Below, piece by piece: positions 11,621-20,938 of a stretch of 64,000 bases of DNA. Below the pieces are notes generated by a model. It was not told where the DNA came from and did not search any database. It was given only the letters and a program-made list of their open reading frames with translations. The position numbers and the translations under genes are program-made. The first letter of the stretch is position 1. Each line of letters starts with the position of its first letter. The DNA lies in contig NC_044918.1 of the NCBI RefSeq assembly GCF_003576645.1, positions 32,632,431-32,696,430 on the forward strand, in the 5' to 3' direction. The DNA is from Ipomoea triloba (lineage: Eukaryota; Streptophyta; Magnoliopsida; Solanales; Convolvulaceae).

Positions 11621-12960
11621 TGAAGGATTGTAATTTAGTGAGAGGTGAATGTGAAAGTGGATATGCGGTATGGAGGGTGTTAAAACGAAGAGTCATAATC
11701 TCCCCGAGTGTCGTATCTCTCGCAGATGGCAAATTGGAGAATATGCGGTTGCGTTACCTTGGTTTGTTTGAATAACGTGAGATGGAGTATATGTATATTG
11801 ATAAAGGAAAGTGTTAATGGGGGTAAAGGTTGATAAAATAAGAAGTACACAAAGGGAAATAAAGGCGGATGGGGCTAAGATATCATGGAGATTGGTTAAA
11901 GGTGCAAGGTAGAGTATTGATTTCCTTTGAGTTATGATTGAAGGAGCTTGGAACATTGTCCTGAGTGGCGTCACACTCAAGCTCCCAATCCTCAGTCGGT
12001 TGGGGAATTTCATCAAACACTTTGTCTACAAGTCCCCTCCGGATCTCATCTTCTCAGATTGAGAGCGGGAGATGTGGGTAGTGGGCTACACCTCTTTGCG
12101 ATATCTCGCCAAAGAGATGATCCTATACTCTTGGAGAGATCGGGGCCCTCGATCCAACAAGATCATCCAAAACATACACACAGATTCAACATTTCCCAAA
12201 GAAATCAAACTCATTCATCAAATTAGATCATGAACACCAATCATCCATTCAATCTAGCCCCTATCCTAGGGATTAGCCTCTTATAGGCTTTAACAACATC
12301 AAAGCATTGAAATAGAAAAGCATATCTACAAGATCAATATAAAAAACAAACAACTTTAAGGAAAAAGGAAAAGCAAGAGAAATCCAAAGAGAAAACAAAT
12401 CTTGATAAAAGGGTTTACCCAAGAGATTTTAAAAGCTATGGAGATCTAAGTTCTCTTTTCCAAGGAGCTCCTCCTCCTCTCCTAATCCTCCCTAAGCCTA
12501 ACCTAAAATGTAGAATAGAAAAATGTGACCAAAGACTCCCTAAACCTAGCTGAAATGTCCCTTAAATACTAAAACATCGCGCAGATTTTCTGGTTACCCC
12601 CACGTCTGCCAAACGCGTGTGGACTGGCGTGGACGGTTACTGGAATATTTCCACGCCAGCTCACACGCGTGTGAGGCTCGTGGGCGTGGTTTCTTCATTT
12701 TCATTTCCTTTTGTTGTTTCCGATTTGGTCTTCGTGTGTTCCCATGTGGATTGATTCTTCCTTTCAATGGTTTATGCTCTCTTTTGGTTGATTTCGGCCT
12801 TCATTCCTGTGGGAATTCTTGAAAACACTCCACACAGAATTCATTTGCAATTTGTTAGTAAAATAGCATGTAAACACGTAATTGCACTCTCTCAGACTTA
12901 TTTTTAGCAAGAAATCAACTTAATAAGTTATAGATAAATAGGTACTTTTGGCGTCTATCA
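11621..12960 (-). repeat. 5' LTR of element A
   Basis: 1340 bp, TG...CA, about 98 percent identical by eye to 790-2128. The left U3 palindrome is mutated here (AAACGCGTGT near 12611), while TCACACGCGTGTGA at 12661-12674 is intact. Confidence 0.93.
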
Positions 12961-12965
12961 GCTAC
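12961..12965. other. Right TSD of element A (GCTAC)
   Basis: Perfect match to 785-789. Confidence 0.95.
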
Positions 12966-14856
12966 CTATGAGTAATATGTATAGATGATACATACATGTG
13001 TATAATGTGTGTTTTGTGTTACTAGTATTGTATATGATGAAGTGGTGAGATGTGCAAATGGTTTTGAGAACTATGCTTGAAAAGCCTATTGGCAAATGAA
13101 ATGTTTATGAAACTTACGTCGAAGAACGTATGCTATTTTGGTAAATAGGTTGTCAAAAACCTTATTTTTGAGGAAAATGTCACTATTAGTAAGTGGGTAC
13201 CTTACTTGAAAGATAAGAAAATGGTATTTGGAAAGCCTGCGGGCACTGAAAGTATTTTGAAAATCCATTTTAAACAAAATCACCATCATGGGCTAATTAG
13301 GTAGCCAATTTCAAGTATTGGACTCAAATATGAAATATGCCCAAAAGGAATGATTTAAGAATGAAAAACTAAAGAAAGGAAAATGTTTTCCAAAACCTTA
13401 GTTTCTAAGTAAGTTGAGGAGGACCTTGATTAGCATACGGGATGAAGCGGGCTTAAATGCCATTTCCCAGTGGTTGTTTACATCGTATGATCAATTCATA
13501 CTAAAAAGCGCGAAGTCTATTCGCCGAGTACTGTATAACTCATAGGATGAGGTATTCCTACGGGAGTGTGCGCACTTAAGGTATAGTTACTCCAAAAGTC
13601 CGGGTAGGTGTCGTTTTAACGGACCTGGCTAGGCCAGCTATGAATCATTTTGACGAACCTTACGTCCAGGGGATCAGTGTTAGACCGGGGGACGACCACT
13701 GAACCCGAGTTTGATGATCCAAGTGGTCAAAGAGGGAGTTCAGAGAATACTCCAAAGGCCTCACGCTTGCTAATATGAAACTAAGGAAGATTTAAAAGTA
13801 AGAAAGAGTTATTCTGTATCGACACTAAGAAGAAATGATTGTATCCAAAATGAAAGGTTGATATTGGTTCACTAATCTCTTTTTGTGCAAGTCTTCGTTG
13901 TTAGCTTATTTACAGGTGAAATCTCAACAAATGGGTAAAGTTACAAAACTCTTACATAATTATTTTGAAAAACCTTTGTTGAATTTTGAGTGACCATGGA
14001 TTTTCTTACTTAGCCGTCGTGCTAACTACACTTCAATGTGTTTTTTTTTAGCAGATGTTGTCTAGCGTGGGCTCATGTAGCCCGATGAGCTCTGAGAGCT
14101 CATCCGAGTTTGTGTTCCCAATGATGGAGTACAATGATTACGAATAGTTCCTATTAGGCGATGACCCCTACGCTCCCGGTTACGCTCCTGCTCCTCCCTC
14201 TCCGACATATACTCCTCCTCCAGTCTATCATACCGCACCCGCCTACACTCCTGTTCCCAGTGGACCGCCGAGTTTTCTAGATAAAGTCCAAGCTAGGCAT
14301 GGATTCTACCCCATGGAAGTGTTAGAGGGGAGTAATCCCTGGACTTTGTTGTTTTTTATCCCTACCCGTGGGACCCTAGTCCTCTGGAGTTTTGGGATGA
14401 GTGGTCCATGGTAGTCATCCCGTGCCACTTCCTAGATCACCTCACTTGGTTCGCAGGTGAGTGGCACCTGGTATGCGGGACGTAGGCAGGACCGGTGTAC
14501 CGTCCTCTAGGATAGATGACGTGTTTTGGGGGAAAGTGTAGAACAACTCTTTTTGTGTGAATATCTTTTGTAGCCACAGTAGTATTAGTTTGGCTAGTAA
14601 AGTTGTAACCGGCATGAACTTCTATGTTTTTGGACCCCATAGGTCAATCCCTGTATATATTCGTAGCTAACCTAGCTACCTTTTGTTTCTTTCTGCTGCA
14701 ATATATATATAATTATGTCGGGTAGAAAATGTGTGAATCAGATTCCTTCTTTAGCCTATGCATCTAGAGTGGACTCTTTCTTGATCTGACAGGGTTCAAT
14801 GTAGGTGAGGCGGTAACTACTCCGGTTGTACGGTATAATCGGGCCGGGGTGTTACA
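12966..14856 (+). mobile_element. LTR M, Tekay-like, 3' part
   Basis: Ends in CGGGGTGTTACA at 14845-14856, the usual end of Tekay/Del-type LTRs. From about 13430 it parallels the LTR of element C in the opposite direction, including the block around GCCGAGTACTGTATAACTC and the LTR-resident ORF. No PBS follows 14856, so this is a 3' or solo LTR. Its start lies left of A's insertion and cannot be placed. Confidence 0.75.
14054..14440 (+). pseudogene. LTR-resident ORF of LTR M
   Basis: A decayed copy of the ORF in the LTR of element C (21274-21591). A pyrimidine-rich acceptor (TTTTTTTTAG) lies just upstream of the ATG. The reading starts MLSSVGSCSP and continues through a TAG to DDPYAPGYAP, then GFYPMEVL.GSNP. 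After a small frameshift it continues FYPYPWDPSPLEF. The same blocks occur in the same order in C. Function unknown; no known domain recognised. Confidence 0.6.
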
Positions 14857-15060
14857 GAGGGCCTCATTCTGGCCCGGGGCACTATCACGGTTGGCCCATG
14901 GCGACATTCCAAATGTGGCTATGACCGGATGAAAAGGAATCTCCTCCGACGCATTGGTCGGAGGATCGACTGGTGCATCTCTTGAAGCCACCGGCCAGGA
15001 GGCAGAGGCGGAGAGGTTTTCCGTAAACCTCACGCAAGAAGAAGAGGAAGACGAAGACAT
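14857..15060 (-). CDS. Unrecognised Ser-rich ORF start, truncated by LTR M
   Basis: An ATG at 15060 opens a frame beginning MSSSSSSSCVRFTENL that runs into LTR M at 14857, so only about 68 residues are native. The segment is Ser/Pro/Ala-rich with no recognised domain. Upstream on the minus strand are a TATA box and a leader with a possible splice donor. It may be the 5' end of a host gene or of another transposon. I cannot name it. Confidence 0.4.
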
Positions 15061-15244
15061 GGAGAAGGTAAGAAAGTAAGAAAGGGAGAAAATGGCTTAC
15101 CGGAAGAGTTTGTGGAACTGACACCGGAGAGAAAGGGGCAATGTGGGAACAGACGATGGCGGTGGAGAAACAGCGAGGTGGCTAGAATGGAGGAAACTAG
15201 ACTGCAGAAGAAGAAAGTAAAAGAGGAAGAAGCAAAGCGGATGA

Positions 15245-15260
15245 GCCTTTTATAGAGTCG
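15245..15260 (-). promoter_or_regulatory. TATA box, minus strand
   Basis: The minus strand reads CTCTATAAAAGGC, a strong plant TATA box, about 190 bp upstream of the ATG at 15060. Between them is a C/T-rich leader, typical of plant 5' UTRs, with a CTTCCGGTAAGCC that could be a splice donor. Confidence 0.5.
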
Positions 15261-15476
15261 GAAGGTGAAGGAGATGAGGACGTGTGGCTTCAATCGGACG
15301 AACGGGCGAATGATGCGATGGTTGATAGACGGTTGGCTGACATAAGAGTGGGAAAGCATTTAATGCTTATACGGCGGTTCAAAAAAGGTAATGATGAAGG
15401 CGTGAATCCCGAGGAAGATTGAGGATCGAAAAAGGCGGAAAATGGAGAGTTTCGCGCTGTTAGGACAGGTGGGCAT

Positions 15477-16651
15477 GTGCCTCAACCCCCACGGATGCAG
15501 CCACTTCAAATCCCCAACCTAGTTGATCCAAATGCACGAGGCACAAGTGTTCTACAGAACATTACTCCGACGGAAGTTACCTTGGTGGATGTGTACCGAG
15601 GGAAAAATTTGATGGGAGGGAAATATCTCGATCCGAGCATCCTAAGAGAATTTGATTGTGAAGGTGCCGTGAGCCGCTTGTTTGACCATCCTCAGTTTTT
15701 GAGTGGAGGGGACCAACCTATTCCCCTGTGACGTATGAGTTTATTGCAACACTAGAGATCCGAAGAGAACCCAACAATGCAAGAAAGTCCATCAAGTTCA
15801 CACTCTTTCGCAAAAAGTACCACCATTCGGTCAATGAGCTGGCTATCATTCTAGGATTCCATGATCGAGAGGAGATAAGCATGTCGTACTTCGATGGACT
15901 CAAAACAGACTTTGATACTAATAGAGAGGCCGCAATTTATTGGGGCGAATCACAAACGGGAAGAAGTATGATTCTAGCAACTTGAAGGCCAGACAGATAA
16001 CAAGCAATCACCTCAAGGCTGTTCGGCTGGCCTTGGCAGTCAACCTCTCGGGTCGGAAGACAAATCTCAACAATGTTTATCGCCAAGACCTTTTCTATAT
16101 GTGGTGCATGGAAAATAGGGTGAGTGTGGATATGGGGTCACAAGTAAATAAATGGCTTTGCTCTCAAAACAAGCAGAATGTACAGGCAGTGTTCCTCGGA
16201 CCTTTGGTGACCGAATTGTGTCGAGACATAGGACTCGACAATGATCTAGATAGAGAGAAGGTTGAGGTCGAAATGAAGATTAAGTTGGGAGGTGACAATG
16301 CACCTGCTATGGGAGATGCTGACAATACTGATAGTGAGGAGGAGGAAGAAGGAGAGCCAAATGTTCAACAGAAGCAAGGTGGGTCGAGCACGCAGGGGGG
16401 TGGACCATCCATGATGGATTGGTAGTTCACCCAAGCTTTTCATATGCAGCTACACCAGGAGCAGATGGCCTATTTTCGAGCTCACAGTGCGAGATAAGAG
16501 GAACAGATGACATCTCTATACACTCGCCACGATAGGCAAGATTAAGAGATTCTCCGGACACGGATGGCAGTGGAGCACAATGCCAGGATGATCGAAGAGC
16601 TTCAAGCTCAGTTAGCCACCCAGTTTCATCCCCCTTCTTTTGGCGATCAAT
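15477..16651 (+). pseudogene. ORF1-type (env-position) protein of element B
   Basis: Three frames carry one protein, linked by frameshifts near 15720 and 15950. Shared with the genes of D and I are a FTLF.KKYHHSVNELAIILGFH block, SSNLKAR/QI, RLALAVNLSGRKTN.N.VY..DLFYMWCM and a VDMG..V..WL tail. An acidic stretch follows, then a C-terminal coil-like segment with TAG and TAA stops (16423 onward). I believe this is the family annotated as Athila ORF-1 or 'putative plant transposon protein'; a Pfam search (PF03078, PF20167) would decide. Function unknown; it occupies the env-like position, with no TM segment that I can see. Confidence 0.7.
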
Positions 16652-18617
16652 GATGATGATACCACCAATCCAGCAGAAAAAAAGAGAAAGAAAAAGAAAG
16701 CGAAAGTGAAACAAAACATTGATTTGAGATGTGTTTGATGATGCCCCACCAAAAATATTAGGTTCCCCATGCGTGGGGTTCCGCCTTTAATTCCTTTACT
16801 TTTTATGCTTTTATTGGTTTTAGTTTACATGCTTTACTTTGATGCATTTTATATTTGTTTGGATGTTTAGATACTCTTTAATGCTATGCAGTTATTATTT
16901 CTTTAGTTGTTATTACTCTAGTATATATTTAATGTTTTTCTTTAGCTTGATGTTATTTTCTTTATTGCATTTGAGTCGGGCTAAAGACGTTAAACGTGAC
17001 GCTCTTGGGAGGCACCCCAAGCTTTATTCAAAAACAAAAAAAAAAATAAAGAGAGAAAATGATGAAAAGAAAAGGAAAAGAGAGTAAGAATAATTGAATA
17101 GCTTTACTAATTGCACTTGATATTTTTTCTATGCTAACCATTGTTCGTGAAGCTTTGATAAGGGAGGCCACCCTATGTTGGAAGCTAAAGTGTGGAAAAA
17201 GGGATGTATACTTGGTTTAGCCTCTTATCCCTTTTCTATTTTATGCCCCATTTTCAATTTCGAAGTGTGGAAAATGTTTGTATAGCTTTGCATATGTCTT
17301 ATACTCAAATGATGAACATGCCATTTTATTGTGTCACAAAGGATCAATGTAGTATACCCCATACCCCATAGTCAATTCCAAAGTGTGGAAAGGGGGTTGT
17401 TTTTATTTGCTTGATTAGACCCGTGCTCCTTTAAAGTGTGGAATCGGGGACGATGTTTGGTTTAAAGTGTGGAAAGGACGCACGTTGTACTTAAATGTTT
17501 GATTGTTTAATTTTGTCTTGTGGTCATGATAGATGTGTGTGTTTGCCATTTGGAGAGTGAGTTATTGTTTGTGCTATCTAGGGAGAGTTTTGAGTAGATG
17601 CCAATAAAATTTTTATTCTTGAAATATCTTTGGGAAGTTACCTTTTTGCACCCATGAGAGTGTTTAGAACCGAATAGGTTTACATTCTTGCTTGCTTACA
17701 TGATGCTCACCTCTTATTTAGATAGGACCTTAGTCAAGGATCTCTCAAAGTGGGAGTATGCACTTCTTAGTTTGAGAAAGATATTGTAAGCGAAGCCCGG
17801 AATTGAACTAACCTTGGTAGGGCATGGGCAAAAGGTGAGCCTATTGGTGAGCATTAGAGTGAAAAATCCCTAAAATCCTAAGAAAAAGGCATAAGGGGAT
17901 GTATGAAGAAAAGTAGAAAAGGCAAAAGGACACTCCTAGAGGTAAGAACCGAGGAAAGCCATCTCGCTGGGATGTGGGCAACCATTGCATTGACCTTCGA
18001 ACAAGCGTAGAGCTCTACGTGAAGTCGGTTGACCACGCGAAAAGATCCTAGGAGATGAGAAAATAAGAGAGGAGGTGAGCCGCTTCGCTAGGGTTCGGGT
18101 ACCTATTGCATCGACCTTCGAAAAGGCATGGAGATCCATGTGAAGTCGGGTGCCTGATGACGTTACCCTAGGAAGTGAGAAGAAAGAGGGACTGCCCCAA
18201 GCTATTGGTGGTGAGCGTTCTATGCCCTACCCTGATTTATCTTACTTGTTGGGCTTTGGCGTTTGGATGGAAATGTTGATTAATGAGTGCACATCGTTCC
18301 CACTAGTGGAATCGGCTTGAAGGCCCTAGTTAAATGAGAGGTGAATATAAATTGGTTTGCATGCTTGAACATGATGTGAGAAGTGTGTCCCCGTTACTTA
18401 AATGTCTATCTATGAAGGGTTTTTCCTTCCCCAAAATATTTCTTGAGTTGTATGACATCTAGCCAACATTCTTTGTAGATAGCATGAAGGATTTCCCCCT
18501 CTCCGGTAGCCCTCACATTCATTTTTTATTGACCAAAAGTCCAAGTTGAGCAAGCATAGTTATCTTGGGGAACTTATGTGCTTAAAGTTGAATTGTCTTG
18601 CTTGAGGGCAAGCAAGG
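16652..18617 (+). other. 3' noncoding region of element B
   Basis: No credible ORF. In order it contains hairpin CCCCATGCGTGGGG (16765-16778), the GGGAGGCA-loop hairpin (17004-17021), five AAGTGTGGAA PPT-like motifs (near 17195, 17264, 17381, 17434 and 17463), a degenerate ACGATGTT element, and two hairpin modules at 18006-18019 and 18127-18140, 121 bp apart. The CATCGTTCCCACTAGTGG block is at about 18287. Confidence 0.75.
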
Positions 18618-18634
18618 TTTAAAGTGTGGAAACT
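18618..18634 (+). other. Polypurine tract of element B
   Basis: TTTAAAGTGTGGAAACT immediately before TGATAATATCCC. Confidence 0.75.
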
Positions 18635-19215
18635 TGATAATATCCCAAGATCACTGTAGAATAAGGTCTATATCGGGGCGAACTGATAGCAATTTAGTGT
18701 CCTTTTGTGACTAACCTATGGTATTTTATGCTCTAATGTGTAGACCACGTGCAAAGCTATTTCTTGTGTGTTTTAGAATGTTTTACAGGTCCCAGGAGCC
18801 ACTAGCAAGGTATGAGGACATAACGAGCATTTGGAGCAAAGAAGAAGTCTTGGGACAGCCGGAGAAGTGCATCCACTCGTGGAGCCAACATGGAACATTT
18901 CCAATGCGTGTCCACGCGTGGATGTGCACGTGGACGTGACATGCGGAGGAAAATTAAAGAGGGCAATTTTGGGAAGGGTATTTAAGGAAGCTAGTTAGGA
19001 ATTTTCAAAAGGTTGGATCATTTTTAGAGTTTTTACATTTTTAGATTTACCATTCCAAGTAGAGAGCAATTTAGAGAGAGAAACACTTAGAGTTCTAATT
19101 TGGTTGGAGGATTGAAGATCAAAGTTGGATTGAAGCTTGTATTTCATATTTCCTAGGTGAATTCTATCTTTAATCTCATTTCAATTTCAATTCTTATTGC
19201 AATTTATATTATTCT
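18635..19215 (+). repeat. LTR of element B, first part
   Basis: Starts TGATAATATC after the PPT. It contains TCCACGCGTGGA (18911-18922), then GGGTATTTAAGG (TATA-like, 18977-18988). It is interrupted at 19215 by element C and resumes at 24043. Confidence 0.8.
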
Positions 19216-19688
19216 TGTAACACCCCCGAGCTGGCTTACCGTACAACCCAAGGAGTTACCGCCACACCCAAAACGAGTTCTATCATTCTCTTGACAGACC
19301 CCGCTCTAGGTGCACAGGCTAAAAGAAACTTCACTCAACAAACACAACCACTCACTTTGAGATAATATACATACATATATATATACATATTTACAGAGTA
19401 TGCACCGAGGTTTTTGCCCAACGGCCAAAACATAAGTTCAGGATCAGTCACTCCCCTGGCTACATAATATTTACACAAAAAGGGATAAACCCCTACAGAC
19501 CTTCCGGGTATCCTGCCTACTCAATCTGGCGATACACCGGACCCGTAAACTCACCCCACACCCGTAAACTCGCGAGGACTCGGGTCCCACGGGTAAGGGT
19601 AATAAACGATAAACTCTAGGGGATTACTTCCCACTAGCACCTCGATGGGGTAAAAACCAAAAGTGGCATGTACATCAGGACCCTCGGG
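19216..19688 (-). repeat. 3' LTR of element C, terminal part
   Basis: Matches 20939-21411 (offset 1723) and starts TGTAACACCC right after TSD ATTCT. Because the TSD is intact it is taken as the real outer end of the element. The rest of this LTR is in the N gap. Confidence 0.8.
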
Positions 19689-20195
19689 NNNNNNNNNNNN
19701 NNNNNNNNNNNNNNNNNNNNNNNNNNNNNNNNNNNNNNNNNNNNNNNNNNNNNNNNNNNNNNNNNNNNNNNNNNNNNNNNNNNNNNNNNNNNNNNNNNNN
19801 NNNNNNNNNNNNNNNNNNNNNNNNNNNNNNNNNNNNNNNNNNNNNNNNNNNNNNNNNNNNNNNNNNNNNNNNNNNNNNNNNNNNNNNNNNNNNNNNNNNN
19901 NNNNNNNNNNNNNNNNNNNNNNNNNNNNNNNNNNNNNNNNNNNNNNNNNNNNNNNNNNNNNNNNNNNNNNNNNNNNNNNNNNNNNNNNNNNNNNNNNNNN
20001 NNNNNNNNNNNNNNNNNNNNNNNNNNNNNNNNNNNNNNNNNNNNNNNNNNNNNNNNNNNNNNNNNNNNNNNNNNNNNNNNNNNNNNNNNNNNNNNNNNNN
20101 NNNNNNNNNNNNNNNNNNNNNNNNNNNNNNNNNNNNNNNNNNNNNNNNNNNNNNNNNNNNNNNNNNNNNNNNNNNNNNNNNNNNNNNNNNNNNNN
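19689..20195. other. Assembly gap (507 N)
   Basis: Unsequenced. It should contain the rest of C's 3' LTR and any pol region, far more than 507 bp if the element is complete, so the gap length is probably nominal. Confidence 0.95.
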
Positions 20196-20499
20196 CTTTA
20201 GTCAGGTAGTATACTGCAGAAGACACTCGCTGTACCTCAGGACAATTCACAGCGTTTAGCAGTTTATCAAATGTTCTGATCCATTCTTCAAGGATCACCG
20301 GGTCTTCTTCCCCCGCATAAAACGGTGGTTGTCTAGCTGCTATGGCTTTAGTAACATCGACCCGTGGTTGCACTTGGGCTTGATTATGAACTTGCTGAGC
20401 CATCATGAACTCAGCCATCTGTTCCATTGCCATGGCCATACGGTCCATCGCCGAGACATCATTGCTATCCCCAGCAGGTACGTTTCGTCTGGGAGGCAT
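20196..20499 (-). CDS. gag N-terminus of element C (truncated by gap)
   Basis: About 101 residues before the gap, starting MPPRRNVPAG at 20499. The segment AARQPPFYAGEEDPVILEEW is typical of the start of the capsid-like Retrotrans_gag domain in chromoviruses, and AVYYLTK lies at the gap edge. It would form the virus-like particle. No stop is seen before the gap. Confidence 0.8.
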
Positions 20500-20922
20500 T
20501 TCACTAAACGACAGTTACAAGTTAGTGTCCAAAAGATAGGAATTCTTAAGAAGTTAACTAGCTAAGCAATTAGCCTAGTAACTACTCAAGTCTTATAGGG
20601 CAACTCCCCCTATTTCAAACAGATGCCTCTTTTAGCATAGCAGTTAGTCATGCAGTATGTTATCAACCCAACTTGCAATAATTATAAGCAATGATTAGCA
20701 CATGCAAGCAATCACAATTACATATCAAATCATTCAATCAACCAGAATCAAGAGATTCTGTAAAGTACAGATGAGGTACCCCCTTTTTATGCTGCCTGGT
20801 TTCCTGCTCTGCTCCAGAAGCTCATACTTAACCTTAGCTGAAATAGTGACTTAGGGCAGTCTTAACAACTTAGGCTGACTCAAATTAAGGCTCTGGCGTA
20901 ACCTAGGTTATGACACTACCTA

Positions 20923-20935
20923 GGCTCTGATACCA
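20923..20935 (-). other. Primer-binding site of element C (tRNA-iMet)
   Basis: The minus strand reads TGGTATCAGAGCC, three bases from the LTR end. This is the standard complement of the initiator tRNA-Met 3' end. Confidence 0.93.
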
Positions 20936-20938
20936 CTT

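Larger units (their letters stand above)
790..12960 (-). mobile_element. Element A: Athila-like Ty3/gypsy retrotransposon
   Basis: A complete but decayed element on the minus strand. Its two LTRs (1339 and 1340 bp) differ by roughly two dozen bases by eye, about 2 percent. The tRNA-Asp PBS lies beside the right LTR and the PPT beside the left LTR. Gene order on the minus strand is gag, protease, RT, RNase H, integrase, all broken by stops or frameshifts. RT is interrupted by a solo LTR (about 6174-7587), and 6939-8500 is an assembly repeat of 8502-10063. Matching TSDs show a single insertion into LTR M. It resembles the Athila lineage by its tRNA-Asp PBS, DLGA protease motif and long 3' noncoding region. 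Confidence 0.93.

Noticed and set aside
19216..19688. Contig-overlap duplicate of 20939-21411
   Set aside because: It begins exactly after ATTCT, which also follows the far end of C at 24038, so it is the genuine 3' LTR end.
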